DNA of 8,585 nt from an uncultured Planctomycetota bacterium. GTDB taxonomy: Bacteria > Planctomycetota > Planctomycetia > Pirellulales > Thermoguttaceae. Numbering within the stretch: the first letter of the stretch is position 1; each line of letters starts with the position of its first letter. The stretch lies in contig CADBTE010000357.1 in assembly GCA_902797455.1 (NCBI GenBank), positions 1-8,585 on the forward strand, read 5' to 3'. Of this stretch, positions 1 through 7,216 are shown piece by piece. The position numbers and the translations under genes were made by a program. The notes below the pieces were generated by a model. It made no database searches. It had not been told where the DNA came from and saw only the letters and a list, made by a program, of their open reading frames with translations.

Positions 1-21
1 ATAACGGGTATTATACCGGTT
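1..21 (-). terminator. imperfect inverted repeat directly after arnB
   Basis: Right after the arnB TAA, the minus strand reads AAC-C-GGTA, loop TAA, TACC-C-GTT: a 7-bp stem with one C/C mismatch. The window ends before any T-run could be seen. It could be part of a terminator, which would make arnB the last gene, but the stem is weak. Confidence 0.25.
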
Positions 22-1173
22 TTAGACGCCGGCCAACACCTCTTTGCAGGCGGTGATCACGTCGGCCAAATCCTCCTCGGTCATCCCCGGGAACGACGGA
101 AGCGACATCAAACGCTCGGAATTCCACTCGGTCGCCGGCAGGAATCCCGGCGCGAAACCGTATTTCTCCGCGTAGTACTTCTGCTGGTGTACCGACTGAA
201 AATGAAGACCGGTCCCAATATTTTTCTCTTTGAGCTTCGCCATCATATCGTCGCGGGTCAGCCGATCGGTTGCCAGACGAACCGGGAAGAGGTGGCAGGA
301 ATGGACAAAATCATACTTCGGCTCGGCCAGCGGGATGAGCTCGGGAATCTCTGTCAGCGCCCGGCGGTACGCCGCGGCAATCCGGCGGCGTTCGGCATTG
401 AGTTCTTCAAGACGGTCAAGCTGGACCACTCCCAAAACGGCGTGGATATCGGAGAGATTGAACTTAAAGCCCGGCTCCAATACCTGCGCCCGGGGAGATC
501 GGCCAAACGTCTTTCGATCGTAGGCGTCCTGACCGAGCCCATGGAACTTCAAACTCCGAAGCCGAGCGGTGAACCGCACATCGTCACTGACAAACATCCC
601 CCCCTCGCCGGTGGTGATGTTCTTGATCGGATGGAACGAGAACATCGCCGTTCCCGAGGCACCGATCTTCTCCCCCTTATATTGGGTCCCCAGGGCGTGC
701 GCGGCATCCTCCAGCAGGAAGATCCCATGGCGGTCGGCCAGCTCTGTAAAACCATCCCGATCGAACGGCGCCCCGGCGAAATGAACCGGAACAATCATCT
801 TGGTCCGGGGGGTAATGGCCGCTTCGGCCGCTTCGGGGGAGATCATCAGGGTGTCCCGATCGCAGTCGACAAAGACCGGCCTGGCGCCAAAGAGCTCCGC
901 CGTATTCGGAAGCGAAACCCAGGTCATCGACGGGGTAATCACCTCATCCCCCGGCCCGATTCCCAAGGCGCGAAACAGCGCGAACATCACCGACGTCTCG
1001 GACGTCATCGCCACGGCGCTGACCGCGCCGGTATATGCCTTGAATTTCTCCTCAAATTCGGTGTTCTTCGGGCCGGTCGTGATCCAGTCGGTCTGAAGAA
1101 CACCACAGACCGCCTCGATTTCGCGCGGGCCGAGGCACGGTTTCGAAAATGGCAAAAAACGCTCTCGTGTCAC
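22..1173 (-). CDS. arnB: UDP-4-amino-4-deoxy-L-arabinose--oxoglutarate aminotransferase (ArnB)
   Basis: Cytoplasmic PLP-dependent aminotransferase of the DegT/DnrJ/EryC1 family. It moves an amino group from glutamate to UDP-4-keto-arabinose, giving UDP-L-Ara4N. The 383-residue protein is full length for the family. It opens with FLPFSKPCLGPREIE and carries WITTGPKN, GDEVITPSMTWVS, the EDAAHA segment with the PLP-ring Asp at 156, and FSFHPIKNITTGEGG with the Schiff-base lysine at 184. Near the C-terminus GTGLHFQSVHQQKYY and TEWNSERLMSLPSFPGMTE match ArnB closely. The start is GTG; an AGGAG at 1181-1185, 7 nt upstream, supports it. The gene is last of the cluster, 57 nt after arnT, whereas in E. 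coli arnB comes first. One oddity is TSETSVM at residues 57-63, where enterobacterial ArnB has SSATAGM; this loop normally binds the PLP phosphate. Identity is secure; full activity is inferred. Confidence 0.95.
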   Translation of the reverse strand: MTRERFLPFSKPCLGPREIEAVCGVLQTDWITTGPKNTEFEEKFKAYTGAVSAVAMTSETSVMFALFRALGIGPGDEVITPSMTWVSLPNTAELFGARPVFVDCDRDTLMISPEAAEAAITPRTKMIVPVHFAGAPFDRDGFTELADRHGIFLLEDAAHALGTQYKGEKIGASGTAMFSFHPIKNITTGEGGMFVSDDVRFTARLRSLKFHGLGQDAYDRKTFGRSPRAQVLEPGFKFNLSDIHAVLGVVQLDRLEELNAERRRIAAAYRRALTEIPELIPLAEPKYDFVHSCHLFPVRLATDRLTRDDMMAKLKEKNIGTGLHFQSVHQQKYYAEKYGFAPGFLPATEWNSERLMSLPSFPGMTEEDLADVITACKEVLAGV

Positions 1174-1180
1174 AATGGTT

Positions 1181-1185
1181 CTCCT
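1181..1185 (-). promoter_or_regulatory. ribosome binding site supporting the GTG start of arnB
   Basis: AGGAG on the minus strand, 7 nt before the GTG at 1173. The encoded protein then begins a few residues before FLPFSKP, as in known ArnB proteins. Confidence 0.65.
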
Positions 1186-1230
1186 GCTGCTGGTACCAAT
1201 TTGGTGGATTGTTTTTCTCTCACGATAATG

Positions 1231-2985
1231 TCAGTATCGTACCACCGTCAGCCCGCCAGCCTTACATTGGGCTTCGGCAGGCCGGGGCAAAAGAGCCCGG
1301 ACCTCCTCCGGGGGCCGCAGCGTGATATAGATACTCTTTCCCTGTGGTCCCTTCGCCAAAATCGCGGTGATCTTCTCGGGGTCGAACTCTCCATAAATCG
1401 GACCCGGCGCGCGGTCGTGATAGCGTGAAAACCAAAAGGAAATCTCTTTGTTCGGGTTCAAGTATATGAAATCGGTCCGTTTCAGCGTCCAGGCGTACCC
1501 GGCCGAATAGCCCCCCTCCGCAATGATCGTGTCCTCGTCTCGGATCGGGACCGTCTCCATCGCCCTGGGGAGGTAGTAGTCGATAAAATCCTCATCAAAC
1601 AGGCCTATCGGCAGAACAAACAGCGTCATCATCAGCGCCGGGGCCAAGAACAAAAAATATCCGTTGACCGCGCGCCGCAGTCGATGACGCTCTTTGACCA
1701 TCACCACTCCCCAAAGAATGATCAGCGGAACCGAAATAAACCCTAAGGCATACCCCTGCGGATAGATATTGGTAATCGACTCGAACCACCGATGCCACGG
1801 CAGCGGGAAGAGAACCAGTGTTACCGCACCGACGACGACGACCAACAGACCGAAGATCAGAAAGAACCGGCTCAAATACCGACGGACGCGGTCCGGATCT
1901 CGAAGAAACCCCTCCGTGATTCCCGCCGCCAACAGAAACGCCATCGGAGGAAAGATCGGGAAGATGTAATTCACTGTCTTGCAGCTGGAGACCGAAAAGA
2001 ATACAAACGGGAGCACCGTCCAGCACAGCGCCAGCCGAATCGACGGCCGGCGCCAAAGGTCCTTCGCGCGCCACCCGACGGCCGACGCGAAGACCGTCCC
2101 CGAGGCGGGGAGCATCCCCAGGAGAAAAAGCGGAAAGTAGAAATAAAACGGTTCACGATCTTTATCGTGCGTGTGCGAAAAAAAACGATGGAGATGCTCC
2201 TCAATGAAGAAATAGGGCCAAAAACCAGGCTCGGCCCGATGAATCGCCAGCGACCACGGAAGGGAGACAAGGAAAGCGACCAGCAAAGGAATCCATGGGT
2301 AGAGGAAGAGCCGGCGCCAGTCGCGTGACCAAACCAAATAGGGGGTTAAGATCATCATCGGAAGAGCCAGCGCCACGAACCCCTTGATCAAAAATCCCGC
2401 GCCGCAGGCCGCGCCGCAGAGGACAAGCCAGAATAACACCTCCCGCCTTCCGGCAGCTCGGCAGGCCAGGAAAAAGCTTCCTATCGACCAGGTCAGCGCC
2501 GCGCTTAGAAGCACGTCGGTAGTGACGCAATGCCCCATCGCGATCACGAAACCGCTGGTTAAAAATATAATGGATGTTCCATAGGCGGTCCATCGGCTGC
2601 CGGTAACACGATCAACGAAAAAAAGGAGAAACAACGCAATTGCCAGGACCGCCAGCGCGTTGGGGAGCCGCGCGGCGAAACGATTGACCCCGAGGAGGCG
2701 GAACGCCAGCAGCTGCGTTTGAAACGACAGGGCCGGTTTCTCAAAATAGGGGACACCGCACAATGTGGGAACCACCCAGTTGGAATCGGCGGCCATTTCC
2801 CGAGGGATCTCGACATAGCGTGACTCGGTCCAGCAGTGTATCGGATGCGCCCCCAGCGGGATCAAAAAAGCCATCACAAAAAAAAGGATCACAGCTATCA
2901 GCGGCCGTTTTAAACTGCTCGGTTCAGCGGTGGGAAGGAGAAACGGTTCTTCCTGGTGATTATTCATCGATCGTGGCAAACTCAT
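1231..2985 (-). CDS. arnT: lipid A 4-amino-4-deoxy-L-arabinose transferase (ArnT, GT83)
   Basis: Polytopic inner-membrane glycosyltransferase that transfers L-Ara4N from undecaprenyl phosphate to lipid A on the periplasmic side. The 584-residue protein is slightly longer than E. coli ArnT (about 550), mostly from a polar N-terminal tail of about 25 residues before the first membrane helix (28-45). About a dozen hydrophobic segments follow, then a soluble C-terminal part from about residue 470. Family marks are ESRYVEIPREM (54-64), YFEKP with E82 and K83, D157 in the second loop, EEHLHRF with H264 and R267, and the SCKTVNYIFP segment. By my alignment the conserved Asp of the family's PDE-RY motif is Thr53 here (codon ACC), which could affect catalysis. 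The gene lies 38 nt after arnD. No Shine-Dalgarno is visible before ATG 2985 or the in-frame ATG at 2967; an in-frame TAG lies four codons upstream, so the start is one of these two. Confidence 0.93.
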   Translation of the reverse strand: MSLPRSMNNHQEEPFLLPTAEPSSLKRPLIAVILFFVMAFLIPLGAHPIHCWTESRYVEIPREMAADSNWVVPTLCGVPYFEKPALSFQTQLLAFRLLGVNRFAARLPNALAVLAIALFLLFFVDRVTGSRWTAYGTSIIFLTSGFVIAMGHCVTTDVLLSAALTWSIGSFFLACRAAGRREVLFWLVLCGAACGAGFLIKGFVALALPMMILTPYLVWSRDWRRLFLYPWIPLLVAFLVSLPWSLAIHRAEPGFWPYFFIEEHLHRFFSHTHDKDREPFYFYFPLFLLGMLPASGTVFASAVGWRAKDLWRRPSIRLALCWTVLPFVFFSVSSCKTVNYIFPIFPPMAFLLAAGITEGFLRDPDRVRRYLSRFFLIFGLLVVVVGAVTLVLFPLPWHRWFESITNIYPQGYALGFISVPLIILWGVVMVKERHRLRRAVNGYFLFLAPALMMTLFVLPIGLFDEDFIDYYLPRAMETVPIRDEDTIIAEGGYSAGYAWTLKRTDFIYLNPNKEISFWFSRYHDRAPGPIYGEFDPEKITAILAKGPQGKSIYITLRPPEEVRALLPRPAEAQCKAGGLTVVRY

Positions 2986-3023
2986 GGAAAAAATCTATTC
3001 ACTCGGGCGGAAAAAAGCCCTCT

Positions 3024-3950
3024 TTACGCCTCAAGCCGGCAGACGGCCAGCTTCCCCTCCCGGCCGGGGATCATCTTCTGCTCGATCCGACCGGCGGGAA
3101 GCGAATCAAGGTCGCCGGGAAGCAGTTCCCCCGGGGGGACAAACCGAATCTGGCGCTCGGCGGCCATGCGGAGGAACTCCTCGAAGAGCGCGTCACGGGA
3201 AATTCCCTCGACTTCGGCGTGGATCGTCAAAAGATTTGGGCCGCGGTCGTCGATGAGCGACAGAAGGGTTTCGTTATAATTAGCGTCGCTGACGCCGCCG
3301 CTGCCGATCAGTTCGTCGTAGGTCGGCAGATTCAAGGCGATCTGCGGCGTGGAAAGGCGCCGGCCGGCGACCACCGTAAGAAAGATGCCTCGGCCCCGAC
3401 AGTCGCTGTTGTACCGAAAACCCATCGATTCTTTAAACGGCAGAAACGCCTCTTGGCACTTCCATGCGGGAAAGGCGGCGCAGTCGGGGAGACGACCGAG
3501 AATCCGCGTGAGCTCATCGTACCCCAGGCGGGTCTGGCGCTCGGCGCGCTGGACGCTCATCGTATCGCATTTCGCCTGCCAAAGGTGATGGTCCCAGGCG
3601 TGAAGCCCAATCTCGTGACCGGCCGCGGCACAATCGCGAATGACCTGTTCGTTCCCCTTCCCGATCTTCCTCCCGGGGCCTAAGGTCCCACAAAAGATGA
3701 TCCCCGGGCCGTAGAGATTCGCCGCGCGGGTACGCAGCATCTTCCAGAAAAAACGGGGCTTCAGCAGCCGGAACAGGTGCCGCCCCATATTGTCGGGACC
3801 GACCGAAAAGAAGAACCCCGCGCGGATGTGATACTTTGCTAAGATTTCGACCAGCCGGGGTACTCCCAGACGGGTCCCCCGAAAGGTATCGACATCGACA
3901 CGAAGACCGACAGTGATCCCGCCCGATTTCGCGGCTGTTCCCTCCGGCAT
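3024..3950 (-). CDS. arnD: 4-deoxy-4-formamido-L-arabinose-phosphoundecaprenol deformylase (ArnD)
   Basis: Polysaccharide-deacetylase (NodB) fold enzyme that removes the formyl group from undecaprenyl-phosphate-L-Ara4FN, making the sugar transfer effectively irreversible. At 308 residues it is close to E. coli ArnD (about 296). Clear family blocks are GLRVDVDTFRGTR (15-27) with D19 and D21, FFFSVGPDNMGRHL, GHEIGLHAWDHH with H117 and H121 (metal ligands in this fold), FRYNSDCRG, LPTYDELIG, TIHAEVEG with H244, and GREGKLAV near the end. The N-terminus has about 13 extra residues (rich in Gly, Ala, Lys) before the first motif. The start is fixed by AGGAGGG at 3960-3966, 9 nt before ATG. One change stands out: AWKCQ at about 162-166, where E. 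coli has GWRADQ, so the motif-3 Arg is Lys164. The gene sits between arnA (33 nt gap) and arnT (38 nt gap). Confidence 0.95.
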   Translation of the reverse strand: MPEGTAAKSGGITVGLRVDVDTFRGTRLGVPRLVEILAKYHIRAGFFFSVGPDNMGRHLFRLLKPRFFWKMLRTRAANLYGPGIIFCGTLGPGRKIGKGNEQVIRDCAAAGHEIGLHAWDHHLWQAKCDTMSVQRAERQTRLGYDELTRILGRLPDCAAFPAWKCQEAFLPFKESMGFRYNSDCRGRGIFLTVVAGRRLSTPQIALNLPTYDELIGSGGVSDANYNETLLSLIDDRGPNLLTIHAEVEGISRDALFEEFLRMAAERQIRFVPPGELLPGDLDSLPAGRIEQKMIPGREGKLAVCRLEA

Positions 3951-3983
3951 CTTTGCATTCCCTCCTGACTATAGCGGGCTTCG

Positions 3984-5975
3984 TCAATCTTCGCGGCCGA
4001 GGAACTCGCCGGAGGCGATCGCCTGCTGGAGAAAGAAGTCGAGCGTCCGGGCCATCGCTTCGCGCAGCGGAATGGATGGCTTCCAATCGCAATATTTCGC
4101 GGCGTTTTTGATCGACGGCTTGCGGTGCCGGCAGTCTTGGTATCCTTGGCCGTAATAGGCCCCCGACTCGATCTCTATACAGCCGGCGACCGGCGGGAAA
4201 TTCGTATGCAGGGGATGCTCCTCGAACAGCTCGATAAGCGTGTGGGCAAACTGCTTGATGCTCATCTCGTTGTCGGGGTTCCCGATATTGATGATCTTCC
4301 CATCGCAGCGGTTTCCCTTGTTTTCGATAATACGGAACAGGCACTCAATACCATCTTCCACATCGGTAAAGCAGCGTTTCTGCTCACCGCCGTCGATCAG
4401 CTGGATGGGACTGCCCTGAACCAGATTGAGAATCATCTGCGTGATCGCCCGGGAGCTGCCGATTCGGGCACTGTTTAAACTGTCGAGTTTCGGCCCGATC
4501 CAGTTGAAGGGACGAAAGAGGGTAAACTTCAGTCCCTTGGTGCCGTAGGCCCAAATCACGCGGTCGAGCATCTGCTTGATGCACGAATAGATCCAACGCT
4601 GCTTGCAGATCGGCCCCAAAATCAACGGGGAGGTATCTTCGTCGAAGGTCTCGTCGTCGCACAGGGCGTAGACCTCGGAGGTCGAGGGGAAGATGATCCG
4701 CTTATTGTACTTATGGCAGTAGCGAACGATCTTGAGGTTCTCTTCAAAATCGAGCTCAAAGACCCGAAGGGGGTTACGGGTATACTCGATCGGCGTGGCG
4801 ATCGCCACCAGCGGAACAACGACATCGCACTTGCGCACGTGGTACTCGATCCACTCATTGCTGATCTGGATATCCCCCTCAAAGAAATGAAAATTCGGGT
4901 GATCGAGGATATCGCTGACGTAGTCGCTGCGGAGGTCGATCCCGTAGATCTCGTACTCGCCGCTTTTGAGCAGCCGATTGCTCAGGGAACTGCCGATAAA
5001 ACCGTTCACCCCCAGAATCAGAACGTTCTTCCTGCGGGCACTCGGACAGGCGGCCGTCCTGGTAAAACGCATCTTCGGGACGAGTCGGTTCTGACCGGCC
5101 ATCTGCGAGCCGGTCATATAGACTCCCCCTTCCGGCTGGCCGGCAAGGACCTCGATCGCGCCGCTGCCGCAGGCGATCGTGAGCGGATCGATCGACAGAA
5201 TCGTCCCTGCCGGCTGTCGGTCGTCGTTCGGTCGGACGGCGACATCCCAGAGGAAATACTTCTTCGCCGAAACGAACGAGAACGCTCCGGGGTAAGGGCG
5301 CGTGACCCCACGGACCAGATTGCGGATCTCCTCGGCCGAGGCGTTCCAGTCGATCCGGCCGTCGGCCGGTTTGCGGCCAGGCATCACGGAGGCTTCGGCG
5401 TCGTTTTGCTTGACGCGCGGCGCGGTGCCGGCCAACAATGCCGGAAGGATGTCGTCGAGCAGCTCGCCGACAGCCCCGGCTGCCTTGAGGTGGACACTCT
5501 TGGCGGTATCGTCATCCTCGATCGGGAAACTCTTCTGCGCGACAATATCGCCCGCGTCGGGGCGGCTGGTCATGTAGTGGAGCGTTACGCCGGTGATTTT
5601 CTCCCCCTTAATGACCGCCCAATTGATCGGAACCCGGCCGCGATATTTCGGGAGAAGAGACCCATGCAGGTTCAGTGCCCCCTTGGGAGCGAGCCGGAGA
5701 ATCTCGTCGCTTAGAAGCTGACGATAGTAGAAGGAGAAGATAAAATCAGGCGCCATCGCGCGGATCTTATTCACCCAGAGCGGGTGATTCACGTCATCGG
5801 GGGCGAAGACGGGAATCCCCTTGACCGCGGCCAGTTCGGCGACACTGTCAAACCAGATTGTCTCGCCGGGATGGTCGCGGTGAGTAAAGATCGCGGCGAT
5901 CTGGACCCCCGCGCGCAAAAGTGCCTCGATACCAACACAACCGATATTGTGGTAGGCGAAAACGACGGCTTTCAT
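3984..5975 (-). CDS. arnA: bifunctional UDP-glucuronate oxidase / UDP-L-Ara4N formyltransferase (ArnA)
   Basis: Two-domain cytoplasmic enzyme. Residues 1 to about 305 are a 10-formyl-tetrahydrofolate transferase that formylates UDP-L-Ara4N: N102 and H104 lie in ALNLHGSLLPKYRGR and D140 in RPDAGDIVAQ, at the same numbering as in E. coli. Residues about 315-663 are a short-chain dehydrogenase that oxidatively decarboxylates UDP-glucuronate: the NAD motif is LGVNGFIG (321-328), then PLVAIATPIEYTRNPLRVFE, PSTSEVY with S433 and E434, WIYSCIKQ with Y463 and K467, LFRPFNWIGP, QKRCFTD, and HRKPSI with R618. All catalytic positions known from E. coli are present, and the 663-residue length fits (660 in E. 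coli). I chose ATG 5975 because it gives MKAVVFAYHNIGCVGIEAL, aligned to the E. coli start, and has AAGGAAG at 5981-5987. An in-frame GTG at 5999 would add eight residues. The gene follows arnC by about 50 nt. Both domains appear intact. Confidence 0.97.
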   Translation of the reverse strand: MKAVVFAYHNIGCVGIEALLRAGVQIAAIFTHRDHPGETIWFDSVAELAAVKGIPVFAPDDVNHPLWVNKIRAMAPDFIFSFYYRQLLSDEILRLAPKGALNLHGSLLPKYRGRVPINWAVIKGEKITGVTLHYMTSRPDAGDIVAQKSFPIEDDDTAKSVHLKAAGAVGELLDDILPALLAGTAPRVKQNDAEASVMPGRKPADGRIDWNASAEEIRNLVRGVTRPYPGAFSFVSAKKYFLWDVAVRPNDDRQPAGTILSIDPLTIACGSGAIEVLAGQPEGGVYMTGSQMAGQNRLVPKMRFTRTAACPSARRKNVLILGVNGFIGSSLSNRLLKSGEYEIYGIDLRSDYVSDILDHPNFHFFEGDIQISNEWIEYHVRKCDVVVPLVAIATPIEYTRNPLRVFELDFEENLKIVRYCHKYNKRIIFPSTSEVYALCDDETFDEDTSPLILGPICKQRWIYSCIKQMLDRVIWAYGTKGLKFTLFRPFNWIGPKLDSLNSARIGSSRAITQMILNLVQGSPIQLIDGGEQKRCFTDVEDGIECLFRIIENKGNRCDGKIINIGNPDNEMSIKQFAHTLIELFEEHPLHTNFPPVAGCIEIESGAYYGQGYQDCRHRKPSIKNAAKYCDWKPSIPLREAMARTLDFFLQQAIASGEFLGRED

Positions 5976-5980
5976 CGAAA

Positions 5981-5987
5981 CTTCCTT
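5981..5987 (-). promoter_or_regulatory. ribosome binding site that fixes the arnA start
   Basis: AAGGAAG on the minus strand lies 5 nt before ATG 5975. It supports that start over the in-frame GTG at 5999, in agreement with the E. coli ArnA N-terminus. Confidence 0.7.
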
Positions 5988-6026
5988 GCTATGATTCACA
6001 TCCTGAAATTGATCTGTTAAGAACGC

Positions 6027-7034
6027 TCAGCCGGCGAGTTTTTGCTCGGGGGTTTCTTCGGCGGCGGCCTGCGGCTGGCCGACAATCACCTGCTCCACAA
6101 AGAACTGCGGCCGCTGGCGGGTATTGTGGTGGATCTTCCCGACATATTCCCCCAAAAGCCCCAGGCCGATGAACTGGCAGCCCATCAGGACAAAGGCGAT
6201 GGCGAACAGGGCGAAAACCCCTTCGGCCCCCCAAGATTTGTCGATCTGAGAGATGACAAAGACGACCAAACCGAACAGCACGCCAAACAGCGCGATAAAA
6301 AACCCGGAAAACGTCATCAGACGCAGCGGGAAGTTGCTCGTTCCGGTGAGAAGGTCGAACAACAAAGAGATGAGTTTCAGACAGCTGTACTTCGATTTCC
6401 CTGCCATGCGCTCGGCGTGAGAGACGGTGATCTCGACCGTGCGGCGGGCGTAGGACATCGCCAGAATCGGAATGAACTTGCCGTTCTCGCCGCACTGCAA
6501 AACCGCGTCGACCACCTTGCGGCTGTAGCCGCGCAGCATGCAGCCGTAGTCGGTCATCGTCCGGCCGTGGCAAAGCTGGCGGACCATCAGGTTGACCAGG
6601 TGAGACCCCCACAGACGGAAGGTGGAGTCTTGACGGCGCTGGCGAATGGTGCCGACCACATCGTACCCCTGCAGAAGCATATCGAGGACGCGGGGAATCT
6701 CTTCGGGGGGATTCTGCAGATCGGCGTCCATCGTGATGACGAACTTTCCGCGCGACTGCTGAAAACCGGCCATGACCGCCGCGTGCTGACCGAAGTTGGT
6801 CGAAAGAACCACCCCGACAAAGAGCTGGGGGAACCGCTGGACCGCGTCATGGATGATCTCCATCGAGTGGTCGGAGCTTCCGTCGTCGACCAATATCACC
6901 TCCGCCTTGACCGAAAGGCCGCGGCAGGCCAATTCGGTGCGGCGGATCAGCTCGGGGAGACTTTCCTCTTCGTTATAGACAGGGATGACAATCGACAGAT
7001 CGGGTTGATCATCGGTCAGTCGTATGATGCACAC
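6027..7034 (-). CDS. arnC: undecaprenyl-phosphate L-Ara4FN transferase (ArnC, GT2)
   Basis: Membrane-anchored GT2 glycosyltransferase that moves 4-formamido-arabinose from UDP to undecaprenyl phosphate at the cytoplasmic face. Numbering from the GTG at 7034 (335 residues; E. coli about 322): SIVIPVYNEEESLPELIRR near the N-terminus, DDGSSD at 50-55, DADLQNPPEE starting at 103, QRRQDS at 132-137, MTDYGCMLRGY at about 160-170, FIPILA, and HAERMAGKSKYS. Two membrane helices follow at about 239-261 and 273-294, ending in GLLGEYVGKIHHNTRQRPQFFV. A tail of about 17 residues rich in Gln, Ala and Glu follows. Start choice: ATG 7067 would add 11 residues but has AAGGA touching the ATG (no spacing). GTG 7034 has AGGAAGGAAG 7 nt upstream and fits the E. 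coli N-terminus better, so I prefer it; 7067 remains possible. First gene of the arn group, behind its own promoter. Confidence 0.93.
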   Translation of the reverse strand: MCIIRLTDDQPDLSIVIPVYNEEESLPELIRRTELACRGLSVKAEVILVDDGSSDHSMEIIHDAVQRFPQLFVGVVLSTNFGQHAAVMAGFQQSRGKFVITMDADLQNPPEEIPRVLDMLLQGYDVVGTIRQRRQDSTFRLWGSHLVNLMVRQLCHGRTMTDYGCMLRGYSRKVVDAVLQCGENGKFIPILAMSYARRTVEITVSHAERMAGKSKYSCLKLISLLFDLLTGTSNFPLRLMTFSGFFIALFGVLFGLVVFVISQIDKSWGAEGVFALFAIAFVLMGCQFIGLGLLGEYVGKIHHNTRQRPQFFVEQVIVGQPQAAAEETPEQKLAG

Positions 7035-7041
7035 CGGGGCG

Positions 7042-7051
7042 CTTCCTTCCT
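7042..7051 (-). promoter_or_regulatory. ribosome binding site that favours the GTG start of arnC
   Basis: AGGAAGGAAG on the minus strand ends 7 nt before GTG 7034. It lies inside the coding region if ATG 7067 is used, and that ATG lacks a properly spaced site of its own. Confidence 0.5.
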
Positions 7052-7083
7052 GAAACTTTAGTGACATTCCTTGCGAGGTGTAC

Positions 7084-7109
7084 GGGCCGTCTGCCGAGCG
7101 AAACGGCCC
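7084..7109 (-). promoter_or_regulatory. GC-rich hairpin in the arnC 5' leader
   Basis: A perfect 7-bp stem (GGGCCGT with ACGGCCC) encloses a 12-nt loop on the minus strand. It would begin about 7 nt into the transcript predicted from the promoter at 7123-7151 and end 16 nt before ATG 7067 (49 nt before GTG 7034). No T-run follows, so it is not a normal intrinsic terminator. It could stabilise the mRNA end or affect translation; that is inference. Confidence 0.45.
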
Positions 7110-7122
7110 AAGAACAACCTAG

Positions 7123-7151
7123 AATTTACCAGAAGCCCCTATTTTTATCAA
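7123..7151 (-). promoter_or_regulatory. sigma70-type promoter for arnCADTB
   Basis: On the minus strand TTGATA (7146-7151, five of six matches to the -35 consensus) and TAAATT (7123-7128, four of six to the -10) are separated by exactly 17 nt. Transcription would begin near 7116, giving a leader of about 50-80 nt before arnC. It is the best promoter match I found in the non-coding stretches. A CTTAAG lies 5 nt before the -35, faintly recalling a PmrA half site, but the second half does not match, so I do not call one. Confidence 0.55.
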
Positions 7152-7216
7152 TCCCACTTAAGCGATTCCGGGCTTGTTACTCATCGTCGGCGAACTCTTT
7201 GGGCTCATCCCTCGGC

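Noticed and set aside
1206..1216. ACCAAATTGGT-type palindrome in the arnT-arnB gap (approximate position)
   Set aside because: Only 5-bp arms around one base; expected by chance and no promoter elements lie beside it.
187..1428. A 413-codon plus-strand frame opposite arnB, longer than arnB itself
   Set aside because: It is antisense to a clear ArnB, crosses the arnT-arnB gap, is rich in Arg/Gly/His as expected for reversed GC-rich codons, and shows no recognisable domain.
2763..3683. A 306-codon plus-strand frame across arnD and the arnT start
   Set aside because: It spans two clear minus-strand genes and their gap, with no domain of its own.
4713..5714. A 333-codon plus-strand frame opposite arnA
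   Set aside because: The minus strand encodes both intact ArnA domains with all catalytic residues; the antisense frame has no family resemblance.
6042..7061. A 339-codon plus-strand frame opposite arnC
   Set aside because: It mirrors arnC almost exactly. Its composition (many His, Asp, Gln) reflects the reverse complement of membrane and GT2 codons, and no motif is seen.
7146..7162. PmrA box (CTTAAT-N5-CTTAAT type) upstream of arnC
   Set aside because: CTTAAG is followed after 5 nt by TTGATA, so only the first half matches; the second is better explained as the -35 element.
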